From Bacteriovoracaceae bacterium (GTDB lineage Bacteria > Bdellovibrionota > UBA1018): a DNA stretch of 6,071 bases. Numbering within the stretch: position 1 is the stretch's first letter; every line of letters starts with the position of its first letter. Under the pieces are notes generated by a model. That model ran no database searches, was not told where the DNA came from, and worked only from the letters and a program-made list of their open reading frames with translations. Shown piece after piece: positions 1 through 5,834 of this stretch. A program made the position numbers and the translations under genes. The stretch spans positions 1 through 6,071 of the forward strand of contig JAHFAB010000131.1 of the NCBI GenBank assembly GCA_023250795.1. The letters are read 5' to 3'.

Positions 1-1028
1 GTAAAATAGTCAGAATTATTGAAGTATTTAGTTTCATTTTGATTATAAAGGCCTTCGATTGCAGCTTTTCTTAACTCTTCATTAGAATTGTTGAGTAATT
101 GCACCATCTCTTGGATGCGACCTTCGTCGTTTTGTACATCGTGATGGCTGGTTGCTAGGATTTTTATGAGCGATTCATGGAGTCGTTGATCGGGGTCTTT
201 GAGCGAGATAAATAGAAATTTCTCAGCTTCATTTTCATTCGCGAGTTTTTTCAATGTCTGCTCACATTCATTTCGAATCGTGTCGGATGCATCTTTCAAG
301 CCCTGAACCAATAATTTGATGATTTTGTTTAATGTTTTTTCGCTTATATCGTTTTTTTGCATTTCCTTTGTGCCAGGAAGGAAGTTTTTTAAAAATAATT
401 TTAAATTTAAAAAAATAAAATAATGGATATCACCCTGGCCTGGAGTCTCTTCGTTAGAGCTCATATTTTTTGCTAAGTTTTGTAGAAGTGCATAGGCCTC
501 GAATCGAATTCCTTCGACAGGATTTGAGAGGGGACCCTTTAAAGCGTCGAGTACTTTTTCAAAGAGTTCTACGTTTTCACTACTCAATGTAGAAAGTGGA
601 GCCATGTTCAGTAGTAAGATTTCTGGATTTACATTGTCCTTCAGGATTTGTTCAATCAACCGGGGTGCAATCTCAGGAGCTGTTTCCATTTTTCCAATGT
701 ATCGACTCAAAGTTCTGACAGCTTGGGTACGTACTTCTTGTGCTGGATCTGAGAGTTTACTATAGATGAGATCCAAAAAGGTTTTATCAGGCTTGATTTT
801 TTCAGAATTTGAAAAAATAGCCAATATATTTTCGCGAACGGATGGGCTAGGGTCTTCGAGAAGTTGGAGAAGTGTTGGAAGAATTTTAGGTTGTAGGAGA
901 TGATGTTCAAATAAACTGTCTAAAGCTCCCTTAGTGTAGAGTCGAATTTGAGTGTCCTCCACATGCAGGAGTTGAGTCAGAACAGGCAAAACTTCAGAGG
1001 TCAGTTCTGGGTGAGTGCCAAGATTTAA
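1..1028 (-). pseudogene. HEAT-repeat protein, continuation after frameshift (partial, runs off left edge)
   Basis: Reading the minus strand in the +1 frame from 1028 down to position 1 gives 342 codons with no stop. They continue the HEAT pattern of the upstream part: repeats such as VLPVLTQLLHVEDTQIR, ILPTLLQLLEDPSPSVRE, LIYSKLSDPAQEVRTQAVR, IKLLVQGLKDASDTIR and MVQLLNNSNEELRKAAIE. Together with the N-terminal part this makes a protein of at least 634 residues with roughly eleven to twelve repeats, its C-terminus outside the window. No initiation site with a Shine-Dalgarno is seen near the beginning of this frame; the first plausible starts are a GTG at 962 and an ATG at 689, both inside repeats. 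It is therefore better read as the 3' part of one gene than as a separate gene. The break may be a recent mutation, a sequencing error, or recoding; the intact downstream frame argues against long-standing decay. Confidence 0.75.
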
Positions 1029-1905
1029 AATTATGTTCGAGCAGGAATTTGAAATGTTCTGTGATGGGATAAATCGATTGGGTATCAGCCTTTTTAAAAA
1101 GAACAAGAAATATTTCAGTAATTTCAGGGATAAATTTTCCGCTCGGACTAGATTGGTGGGATAGTGCTTCTACAGCGGTTGCAAATACCTGGGGGTCCTC
1201 GTCTTGGAGGGCTGCTTTTAATTCTGACATGATTTCTGGGAATTCCGTAAACTGATCAAACGGTCCCAGTCGCGCAAGTCCAGAGAGTGCATATTTTTTT
1301 ATATCCACATCGGGTTGGTGAAGAGCTCGACGTATTACTGGGAAAATCCAGGACACTTGAGCAATGTCCTTCATCCCTCTCAAACCTAAAGCCGCATTTT
1401 CTCGCACCATGTAGGCCGGGTTTAACAGTGCTTTTGCGAGGACGAGGGTGAAGAGCTTTGCTTCTTTATTATTTTTCTGAGGGATTTTCACCAAAGTATT
1501 GATCGCGTAGTTTTGATTGTTCGTATCTTCATCAAATGCAAATCTGAGGAATGTTTTGATTAAGTCTTTACGTACTTCCAAATTGTCGTTTAAAAGTTTC
1601 AGAAATACCGCACGCCCCTCCTGATCTCCTGTCTCATCCTGAATCAGACTTGAGAGGAACTGTACACCCGTTTCTACACCCTCACCCAAAGCGAGCTCTA
1701 CAGCGGCTAAAACTCGAATAGAAGCGTCAGGGCTCGAGAGCTTTTGATTGAGTGAAGGAGTGTTTTCTTTAGCTTGGCTGGACCGAATAAAAAAATCGCT
1801 TGCGAAAAAAAATCCGGAGAAAAAAACTCCATTCAGGAGACACAGCCCCATAAAAAACGCTAAAATTCTAGCTTTTGAACTAGTTTGGAAAAATCTCACA
1901 CACAC
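994..1905 (-). CDS. HEAT-repeat exported protein, N-terminal part (frame ends at a frameshift)
   Basis: This is the first 303 codons of a HEAT-repeat protein; the frame ends early because of a one-base frame change near 1027-1030. Residues 1-45 are basic, then strongly hydrophobic (about 13-40), then SSQA before KEN, which reads as a signal peptide with possible cleavage near residue 45, or as an anchor. Helix-pair repeats with the D-P-x-V-R type turn are visible at about 51-75, 150-178, 185-213, 222-249 and from 258. HEAT solenoids are protein-binding scaffolds, here probably periplasmic or membrane-tethered; no enzymatic domain is seen. The start is a GTG at 1905 inside a TG repeat; a second in-frame GTG at 1899 and an ATG at residue 19 are alternatives, and none has a Shine-Dalgarno. 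Residues from about 293 to the stop (FKSWHSPRTDL) are out-of-frame tail. The specific function is unknown. Confidence 0.8.
   Translation of the reverse strand: MCVRFFQTSSKARILAFFMGLCLLNGVFFSGFFFASDFFIRSSQAKENTPSLNQKLSSPDASIRVLAAVELALGEGVETGVQFLSSLIQDETGDQEGRAVFLKLLNDNLEVRKDLIKTFLRFAFDEDTNNQNYAINTLVKIPQKNNKEAKLFTLVLAKALLNPAYMVRENAALGLRGMKDIAQVSWIFPVIRRALHQPDVDIKKYALSGLARLGPFDQFTEFPEIMSELKAALQDEDPQVFATAVEALSHQSSPSGKFIPEITEIFLVLFKKADTQSIYPITEHFKFLLEHNFKSWHSPRTDL
1027..1030 (-). other. Frameshift site in the HEAT-repeat gene
   Basis: On the coding strand this is a TTTT run in the context CATAATTTTAAATCTTGG. As written, the frame gives HNFKSWHSPRTDL and then a stop. Removing one T gives HNLNLGTHPELTSEVL, which joins the end of one HEAT helix pair to the start of the next without a gap. 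The exact slip position is inferred; both frames are open for a stretch around it, so a site somewhat upstream (up to about 1080) is possible. Confidence 0.65.
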
Positions 1906-1906
1906 A
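1897..1906. repeat. (CA)5 dinucleotide repeat at the HEAT gene start
   Basis: Five CA units on the plus strand read TGTGTGTGTG on the coding strand and supply the GTG start codon(s) at 1905 and 1899. Because the start lies inside the repeat, gain or loss of a unit would still leave a GTG in frame. The repeat is short and may be chance. Confidence 0.5.
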
Positions 1907-1963
1907 GGGTGGGTCTATAGCATATTGAGTCAAAATGAGTGAGCTTTATTTTCCCCGTTAACG

Positions 1964-1992
1964 TTTACAAAGTCTGCGCGTTTAGCAATAAT
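1964..1992 (+). promoter_or_regulatory. Probable sigma-70 promoter of proC
   Basis: A -35 box TTTACA (1964-1969, 5 of 6 to consensus) and a -10 box AATAAT (1987-1992, 5 of 6) are separated by exactly 17 bp. Transcription would begin near 1999, giving a leader of about 15 nt before the proC ATG at 2014. This also places the transcript start downstream of the in-frame ATG at 1939 and so supports the shorter proC start. Assigned by eye; there is no experimental support. Confidence 0.5.
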
Positions 1993-2013
1993 CTCCAAAA
2001 GAAATGGGGGTTT

Positions 2014-2820
2014 ATGAAAATCGGCATCTTAGGGTTTGGCAAAATGGGGGAGGCATTGACAGAGGGCCTCAGGAATTCTCGGGACAGTGCTCAATTCGCG
2101 ATTCAAGCCACGACTCAATCACAACAAAGCGCGGAGGATGCAGCAAGAAAATTAAAAATAAATTGCCACACACAAAATACTAAACTCATACAGGAATCCG
2201 AAGTGATCATCCTCTGTGTGAAGCCCCATCAGGCCGAAAAGATTTTAAAACAACACTCGGGTGATTTTACGAGTGAGAAATTGCTCATCTCCATTTGTGC
2301 TTCTCTGACAACTGATCTTATTTCTAATTGGTCGGGGAAAAAAGCAGCGGTGATTCGGGCTATGCCCAACACTCCATGCCTGATTCGGGAGGGGATGACC
2401 TGTCTTAATGTGGGTCCGAACGCAAAAGAAGCACATCTGAAAATGGCAGAAAAAATCTTCAATACGGTTGGAAAAACAGCCAAAGTAGAAGAATCTTTGA
2501 TGGATGGTGTGACGGGGCTCAGTGGGTGTGGGCCTGCCTACATCTACCTCATTATAGAGGCTCTCAGCGAGGCGGGGGTGAAAGTGGGGTTACCCAGGAA
2601 AGTTGCGACACTATTATCTGCTCAAACGCTTTTAGGGGCTGCAAAAATGGTTCTCAAAAGAGGGGAGCACCCGGCTGCGCTCAAAGACGAGGTCACGACA
2701 CCGGCAGGATGCACGATAGACGGGCTCATGGCGCTCGAAGAGGGAAAGCTTCGAGTGACACTCATCAAAGCGGTTTTAGCGGCTGCAAAAAGAAGTCAAA
2801 GTCTCAGAGGATCATCTTGA
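2014..2820 (+). CDS. proC: Pyrroline-5-carboxylate reductase
   Basis: Catalyses the last step of proline synthesis, NAD(P)H-dependent reduction of 1-pyrroline-5-carboxylate to L-proline, in the cytoplasm. The 268-residue product matches the usual family length of about 270. The N-terminal Rossmann motif GFGKMG is at 7-12, CVKP at 68-71, the family hallmark RAMPNTP at 115-121, GLSGCGPAY at 168-176, and the C-terminal P5CR signature DEVTTPAGCTIDGL at 225-238 within the all-helical dimerisation domain. The ATG at 2014 is chosen over the in-frame ATG at 1939 because the family begins directly with M-K-I-G-x-x-G-x-G, and because a good promoter lies between the two. A G-run (2006-2010), three bases before the ATG, is the only Shine-Dalgarno-like element. 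The gene is divergent from the HEAT gene and separated from the LPS genes by 173 bp, so it is probably a single-gene transcript. No yggS or yggT neighbour is present. Confidence 0.96.
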   Translation: MKIGILGFGKMGEALTEGLRNSRDSAQFAIQATTQSQQSAEDAARKLKINCHTQNTKLIQESEVIILCVKPHQAEKILKQHSGDFTSEKLLISICASLTTDLISNWSGKKAAVIRAMPNTPCLIREGMTCLNVGPNAKEAHLKMAEKIFNTVGKTAKVEESLMDGVTGLSGCGPAYIYLIIEALSEAGVKVGLPRKVATLLSAQTLLGAAKMVLKRGEHPAALKDEVTTPAGCTIDGLMALEEGKLRVTLIKAVLAAAKRSQSLRGSS

Positions 2821-2877
2821 GACAGCAACAAAAGTCGCAACCATAACGATAAAGGTGACAATGGATAAAAGCTTCAT
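2812..2877 (-). CDS. Possible 21-residue hydrophobic micropeptide
   Basis: A short minus-strand frame begins with ATG at 2877 and stops at 2812-2814, overlapping the 3' end of proC by nine bases. The 21-residue product starts MKLLSIVTFIVMVATF and ends AVSR: a lysine, then about seventeen apolar residues, then a terminal arginine. That is the shape of a single-pass small membrane protein. A promoter-like pair lies just upstream on the same strand (2897-2925). Against it: there is no clear Shine-Dalgarno, the predicted leader is only about 13 nt, and so short a frame can arise by chance. I do not recognise a family. It would be transcribed towards proC, so it could equally mark an antisense RNA. 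Confidence 0.3.
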   Translation of the reverse strand: MKLLSIVTFIVMVATFVAVSR

Positions 2878-2993
2878 ACGGGTACAGATCTAGGATCTTA
2901 TATTTGACTAAAATAATCAAGTAAAAAACTTGTGGGGGGTGAAATTAAATTCTGTCTTCCTTCAAATTTTCCCAAATTAGGGTATGAATAAAC
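2821..2993. other. Intergenic region between proC and the GT9 gene, with small inverted repeats
   Basis: Two perfect short inverted repeats are visible: AGATC-TAG-GATCT (2886-2898), followed by TATATTT, and CAAGT-AAAAA-ACTTG (2918-2932), followed by a G-run. The first could act as a weak terminator for proC, but the stem has only five pairs and the T tract is interrupted. No convincing plus-strand promoter for the downstream glycosyltransferase was found, so that gene may depend on a weak promoter here or on read-through from proC. Confidence 0.35.
2897..2925 (-). promoter_or_regulatory. Promoter-like sequence upstream of the micro-ORF
   Basis: On the minus strand, TTTACT (2925-2920, 4 of 6 to the -35 consensus) and TATAAG (2902-2897, 5 of 6 to the -10 consensus) are spaced by 17 bp. 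A start near 2890 would transcribe the 21-codon frame and then run antisense into proC. The region is AT-rich, which raises the chance of a false match. Confidence 0.35.
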
Positions 2994-4064
2994 ATGGCTA
3001 AGTCAGTAATTAAGCCCATCATCCAGCCTGTAAAAAGACTGATCCTCCGCCTCAGCAGCTTGGGGGATGTCATTTTGGCCACATCTGCTCTGGAAACGAA
3101 TCTCTTGGGAGAAGGCCAAACACATTGCCAAACTGATTGGGTGACTGGGGCAGAATACGCCCCATTACTCCGGGGACACCCCAGAATTACAAAACTTTGG
3201 GAGTTTGATCGTCGTTTAGGTTTTTGGGGCTGGTGGGAGCTCTCGCGACTTTTATGGCAAAAAAAGTACGACGAGGTCTATGACCTTCACCGCAGTTTGA
3301 GGACAAGGCTGCTTCGCCTCTATTTTATTTTCTGGGGGCTGAAAGAATGGACGACTCTCCCGCGTTGGAAAGTAATACAGAAGCAGTATCTCAGACGGAT
3401 TTTTTATTTTATATTTAAAAAATATTTTCCTAGACGGTTTCGTCCCCAACCCATGCGCAGGCAGTTTGCCAAAGCGGTAGGCGGGAGTGGGGATGAAAAG
3501 ACTGATTTGAGCCATTTATTAAAAATTTCTACACCAGTCGATATTCTAAAAGAGTTTTCGATTGAGACAAGGCCCACTTACTTCTGTGTCATGCCGAGTT
3601 CCAGATGGAGTGCGAAACAATGGGGGACTGAGAAATATTTTCAGGCGATACAGTCCCTGGGTATTTTTCCAGTTATTTTAGGAAATGATTCTGATTTTGA
3701 GAGCCATCGATTGGTTGAGCTTTTGAAATACCATTGGATCCCTCATTTATCGGGTGTGGGGAAATGGGATTTGATTCAAGTTGCACAGGTATTATCGGGC
3801 TCAAAGGAATACTTTGGAAACGACACAGGGCTGGCACATCTGGCTGAGGCATTGGGAAAAAAAGCTTACGTTCTTTTTGGTCCAACGACGCCTGATTTAG
3901 GATTTGGACCTTGGAGAGCGGAGAGTTTAGCAATGGGAGCAGATCTCTGGTGCCGTCCTTGTGGAAAAGATGGGAGGACTTGTCATCGGATATTTGCTAG
4001 ATATGCCTGTATGAAAGAGCTCAGCGTGGATCAGGTGGTGGGTAAAATAAGGCAGTCCCAATAA
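2994..4064 (+). CDS. Family 9 glycosyltransferase, ADP-heptose:LPS heptosyltransferase type
   Basis: Probably transfers heptose (or a related sugar) from its nucleotide-activated form to the LPS inner core on the cytoplasmic face of the inner membrane. The 356-residue protein shows the GT9 pattern: N-terminal acceptor domain with LSSLGDVI (20-27) and YDEVYDLHRSLRTRLL (92-107); C-terminal GT-B donor domain with PSSRWSAKQW (201-210), FGNDTGLAHLAEALG (274-288) and FGPTTP (295-300). By family analogy D25, K208 and D277 are the likely catalytic or donor-binding residues. A cysteine-rich end with C320, C323, C330 and C339 (ending YACM) is typical of many WaaF/WaaC relatives. The ATG at 2994 puts the first strand close to the N-terminus; the only Shine-Dalgarno-like GGG (2980-2982) is 11 bases away. 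It lies 7 bp before waaA, so the two are co-transcribed. Whether it is heptosyltransferase I, II or another GT9 member cannot be settled from sequence alone. Confidence 0.88.
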   Translation: MAKSVIKPIIQPVKRLILRLSSLGDVILATSALETNLLGEGQTHCQTDWVTGAEYAPLLRGHPRITKLWEFDRRLGFWGWWELSRLLWQKKYDEVYDLHRSLRTRLLRLYFIFWGLKEWTTLPRWKVIQKQYLRRIFYFIFKKYFPRRFRPQPMRRQFAKAVGGSGDEKTDLSHLLKISTPVDILKEFSIETRPTYFCVMPSSRWSAKQWGTEKYFQAIQSLGIFPVILGNDSDFESHRLVELLKYHWIPHLSGVGKWDLIQVAQVLSGSKEYFGNDTGLAHLAEALGKKAYVLFGPTTPDLGFGPWRAESLAMGADLWCRPCGKDGRTCHRIFARYACMKELSVDQVVGKIRQSQ

Positions 4065-4066
4065 GG
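4063..4066 (+). promoter_or_regulatory. Ribosome binding site of waaA
   Basis: AAGG, five bases before the ATG at 4072, overlaps the TAA stop codon of the upstream glycosyltransferase gene. The arrangement suggests translational coupling of the two LPS genes and is one of the few recognisable Shine-Dalgarno elements in the window. Confidence 0.5.
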
Positions 4067-4071
4067 CGAAA

Positions 4072-5307
4072 ATGGACACAAAACGTTTAAAAATCTATCG
4101 TAAATTTCAGGAAATTATATTTAAATACATTTTTTCAACCAAAAAAATATTTCCTGAAAATCTCCCCTACCCTCTTGGCCCAAAACGGATTTGGTTCCAT
4201 GCTTCTAGTGCGGGAGAATTAGAGTCTTTGTGGAGTCTTATTCAGGAAGCTTTGAAAAGCTCAGTTTCGGTACTGGTCACCGTTTGGAGTGAGTCAGCTC
4301 TGAGTTCACTTGAAAAATTGAAAAAGGAATTAGGTGCTGAGAAATTTTTGTATACGGGCTATTCCCCCAGAGAGGGCCAGTGGGCAAAAGCCCTTCGAAA
4401 GATCGAACCGGCTCTTTTTGTGACTGCAAAATATGAAGCTTGGCCTGAGCTTTGGGTGGGATTATCAGAGCTGAAAACCCCTCTGGTGATTACTTCCGCA
4501 CGGGATCGTCCGTCTTTGAGAGCTGCCAAAATCATAACAGGTCTCTTAGGTTATAAACTTCCCTCCATGTGGCTTTTTACGGTCTACAAAGAAGACCGCG
4601 CCGCTCTGGGAACTCTTTTTCCAAGTGCAAAAATCGAAGTGTCAGGAGATCCGAGGTGGGATCGGATCTATGAAAGAGCTGTGGTTGGAAATCCGAGGGC
4701 CAGGGAGTTGATAGATATTTTTTCAAAACTCCCAAAGCCTTGGGGCGTTTTAGGACAAGTTTGGAAAGAGGATCTTTATACTTGGAAAGATATCTTGACC
4801 CAAACTTCACAAGTTTTTTGGGTTGTCCCGCATAAAACCGATCGAGAAAATTTGAACAAGATTGAAATGATTTTAAAAAATACGGGGAAAAAGATTCTCA
4901 AGACTTCGGAAATTTTGGGACTTTCTAAAAATTTGGATTCTGGTCCAGAGTTGCCCGTAATTCTGGTCAACGAGATCGGTTTCTTGTCTGAGCTCTACTC
5001 CTGTGCAGCCTGGGCCTACGTCGGAGGAGGCTTTAGTTCTGGCGGGATTCACAACACCATGGAGCCAGCGATTTGGGGCATCCCACTCTCTGTGGGCCCC
5101 AAGGGAGTGGAGAAATTCTCTGAAATAAAAGCCTTGCAGAGTTCTGGGCAGCTAACGGTGCTGAAAACCCCCACTGATTTGGCGCGGTGGTTTTGCGGAT
5201 TGCAGGGACTGTCTACGGAGAAGCAGGCGGGGTGGAAGAAAGACCTGAGCGCATTGCGAGGTGCGACGGAGAAAATGGTGGGGAGTGGGTTGTTTGGGGA
5301 GGTTTAG
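4072..5307 (+). CDS. waaA: 3-deoxy-D-manno-octulosonic acid (Kdo) transferase
   Basis: Transfers Kdo from CMP-Kdo to the lipid A precursor, the first core sugar step, at the inner face of the cytoplasmic membrane (GT-B fold, family GT30). The 411 residues are close to the usual length. HASSAGE at 43-49 carries the family glutamate (E49) taken as the catalytic base; KYEAWPELW (120-128) corresponds to the ETEIWP block; SGDPRWDRI (191-199) to the GNxKFD/GDTRFD block; VVPH (251-254) to the VPRHPER block; VGGGFSSGGIHNTMEPA (317-333) and GPKGVEKFSEI (342-352) are the CMP-Kdo-binding C-terminal signature. The N-terminus before the first motif is only about 38 residues and amphipathic (KIYRKFQEIIFKYIF), without the clear hydrophobic anchor seen in enterobacterial WaaA. 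The number of Kdo residues added cannot be read from sequence. Confidence 0.93.
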   Translation: MDTKRLKIYRKFQEIIFKYIFSTKKIFPENLPYPLGPKRIWFHASSAGELESLWSLIQEALKSSVSVLVTVWSESALSSLEKLKKELGAEKFLYTGYSPREGQWAKALRKIEPALFVTAKYEAWPELWVGLSELKTPLVITSARDRPSLRAAKIITGLLGYKLPSMWLFTVYKEDRAALGTLFPSAKIEVSGDPRWDRIYERAVVGNPRARELIDIFSKLPKPWGVLGQVWKEDLYTWKDILTQTSQVFWVVPHKTDRENLNKIEMILKNTGKKILKTSEILGLSKNLDSGPELPVILVNEIGFLSELYSCAAWAYVGGGFSSGGIHNTMEPAIWGIPLSVGPKGVEKFSEIKALQSSGQLTVLKTPTDLARWFCGLQGLSTEKQAGWKKDLSALRGATEKMVGSGLFGEV

Positions 5308-5408
5308 TTGACTATCATACTCAGTTCTTCAGGTGAAGTGGAAGTAAAGCCGAGCGCTTGAATCTTTGTTCTCTCGAAATGTAAAAAAAGTCGTGTTAGC
5401 TTGTACGG
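5308..5408. other. Intergenic region between waaA and the kal-like gene
   Basis: These 101 bases hold no gene. A short palindrome, CTTC-AGGT-GAAG, lies at about 5326-5337 but has no following T run, so it is not a convincing terminator. TTGAAT at 5358-5363 resembles a -35 box, but the hexamer 17 bp later (GTAAAA, 5381-5386) is a poor -10. Start of a new transcript here is plausible from the spacing, not demonstrated. Confidence 0.4.
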
Positions 5409-5834
5409 ATGTCAAATCAAACAAGTTTTCCAGAGGTGGTTTTACGATTGCGAATGAGTTCTCATGATGGTCATTACGCAGGGAGTCTTGTGGATGGTGC
5501 GCGGATGCTCCAGCTTTTTGGAGACGTGGCAACAGAACTTCTCATTCGATATGATGGGGATGAGGGTCTGTTTCGCGCTTACGAGAGTGTGGATTTTTTA
5601 GCTCCTGTTTATACAGGGGACTATATAGAGGTCGTCGGGCGAATCGTTTCAGTGGGAAAGTCTTCTCGAAAAATGGAGTTTGAGGCGAGAAAGGTGATAC
5701 AGCCACTCACTCCTGAAAAGGGAGGGCTTGCGGTTTCTTCGGCTGAAGTTTTGGAGAGACCGATTGTCGTTTGTAAGGCGAAGGGAACCTGCGTGACTCC
5801 TCAAAACCTACAGAGAATCACCCCGAAGCAATGA
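5409..5834 (+). CDS. kal: Hot-dog fold protein, 3-aminobutyryl-CoA ammonia-lyase (Kal) type
   Basis: The 141-residue product resembles Kal, the small hot-dog enzyme that eliminates ammonia from L-3-aminobutyryl-CoA to give crotonyl-CoA in lysine fermentation. Diagnostic blocks are [20 protein letters not shown] (14-33, entry to the central hot-dog helix), [18 protein letters not shown] (36-53), [17 protein letters not shown] (61-77, the hot-dog strand region) and [12 protein letters not shown] (86-97), then [16 protein letters not shown] (116-131). These are closer to Kal than to generic PaaI or 4HBT thioesterases as I recall the families. The other lysine-fermentation genes (kamA, kamDE, kdd, kce) are not visible, so the physiological substrate may be another acyl-CoA. 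No strong Shine-Dalgarno precedes the ATG. Its TGA overlaps the next gene's ATG, pointing to a two-gene unit. The fold is secure; the exact reaction is inferred. Confidence 0.8.
   Translation: MSNQTSFPEVVLRLRMSSHDGHYAGSLVDGARMLQLFGDVATELLIRYDGDEGLFRAYESVDFLAPVYTGDYIEVVGRIVSVGKSSRKMEFEARKVIQPLTPEKGGLAVSSAEVLERPIVVCKAKGTCVTPQNLQRITPKQ

Noticed and set aside
1748..1942. 64-codon plus-strand frame opposite the HEAT gene start
   Set aside because: It lies mostly antisense to the HEAT coding region, whose repeat pattern is clear; no ribosome binding site or recognisable domain.
1939..2013. In-frame upstream ATG that would add 25 residues to ProC
   Set aside because: The extension has no family counterpart, the Rossmann strand of ProC begins at the 2014 ATG, and a good promoter (1964-1992) lies inside the extension.
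2526..2846. 106-codon plus-strand frame inside proC
   Set aside because: It overlaps the conserved ProC C-terminal domain in another frame, and its product is low-complexity R/G/H-rich, typical of a shadow frame.
2904..2932. TTGACT at 2904-2909 as the -35 box for the GT9 gene
   Set aside because: No acceptable -10 hexamer occurs 16-18 bp downstream (AAACTT, AACTTG, ACTTGT).
2984..3001. Five-codon upstream frame (MNKHG) overlapping the GT9 start codon
   Set aside because: It could be a coupling leader, but it is too short to distinguish from chance and has no properly spaced ribosome binding site.
5326..5337. Palindrome CTTCAGGTGAAG after waaA as a terminator
   Set aside because: Only four to five base pairs and no following T tract.
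5329..5532. 67-codon minus-strand frame opposite the kal-like gene
   Set aside because: Antisense to the strongly conserved Kal N-terminus; no motif or start signal supports it.
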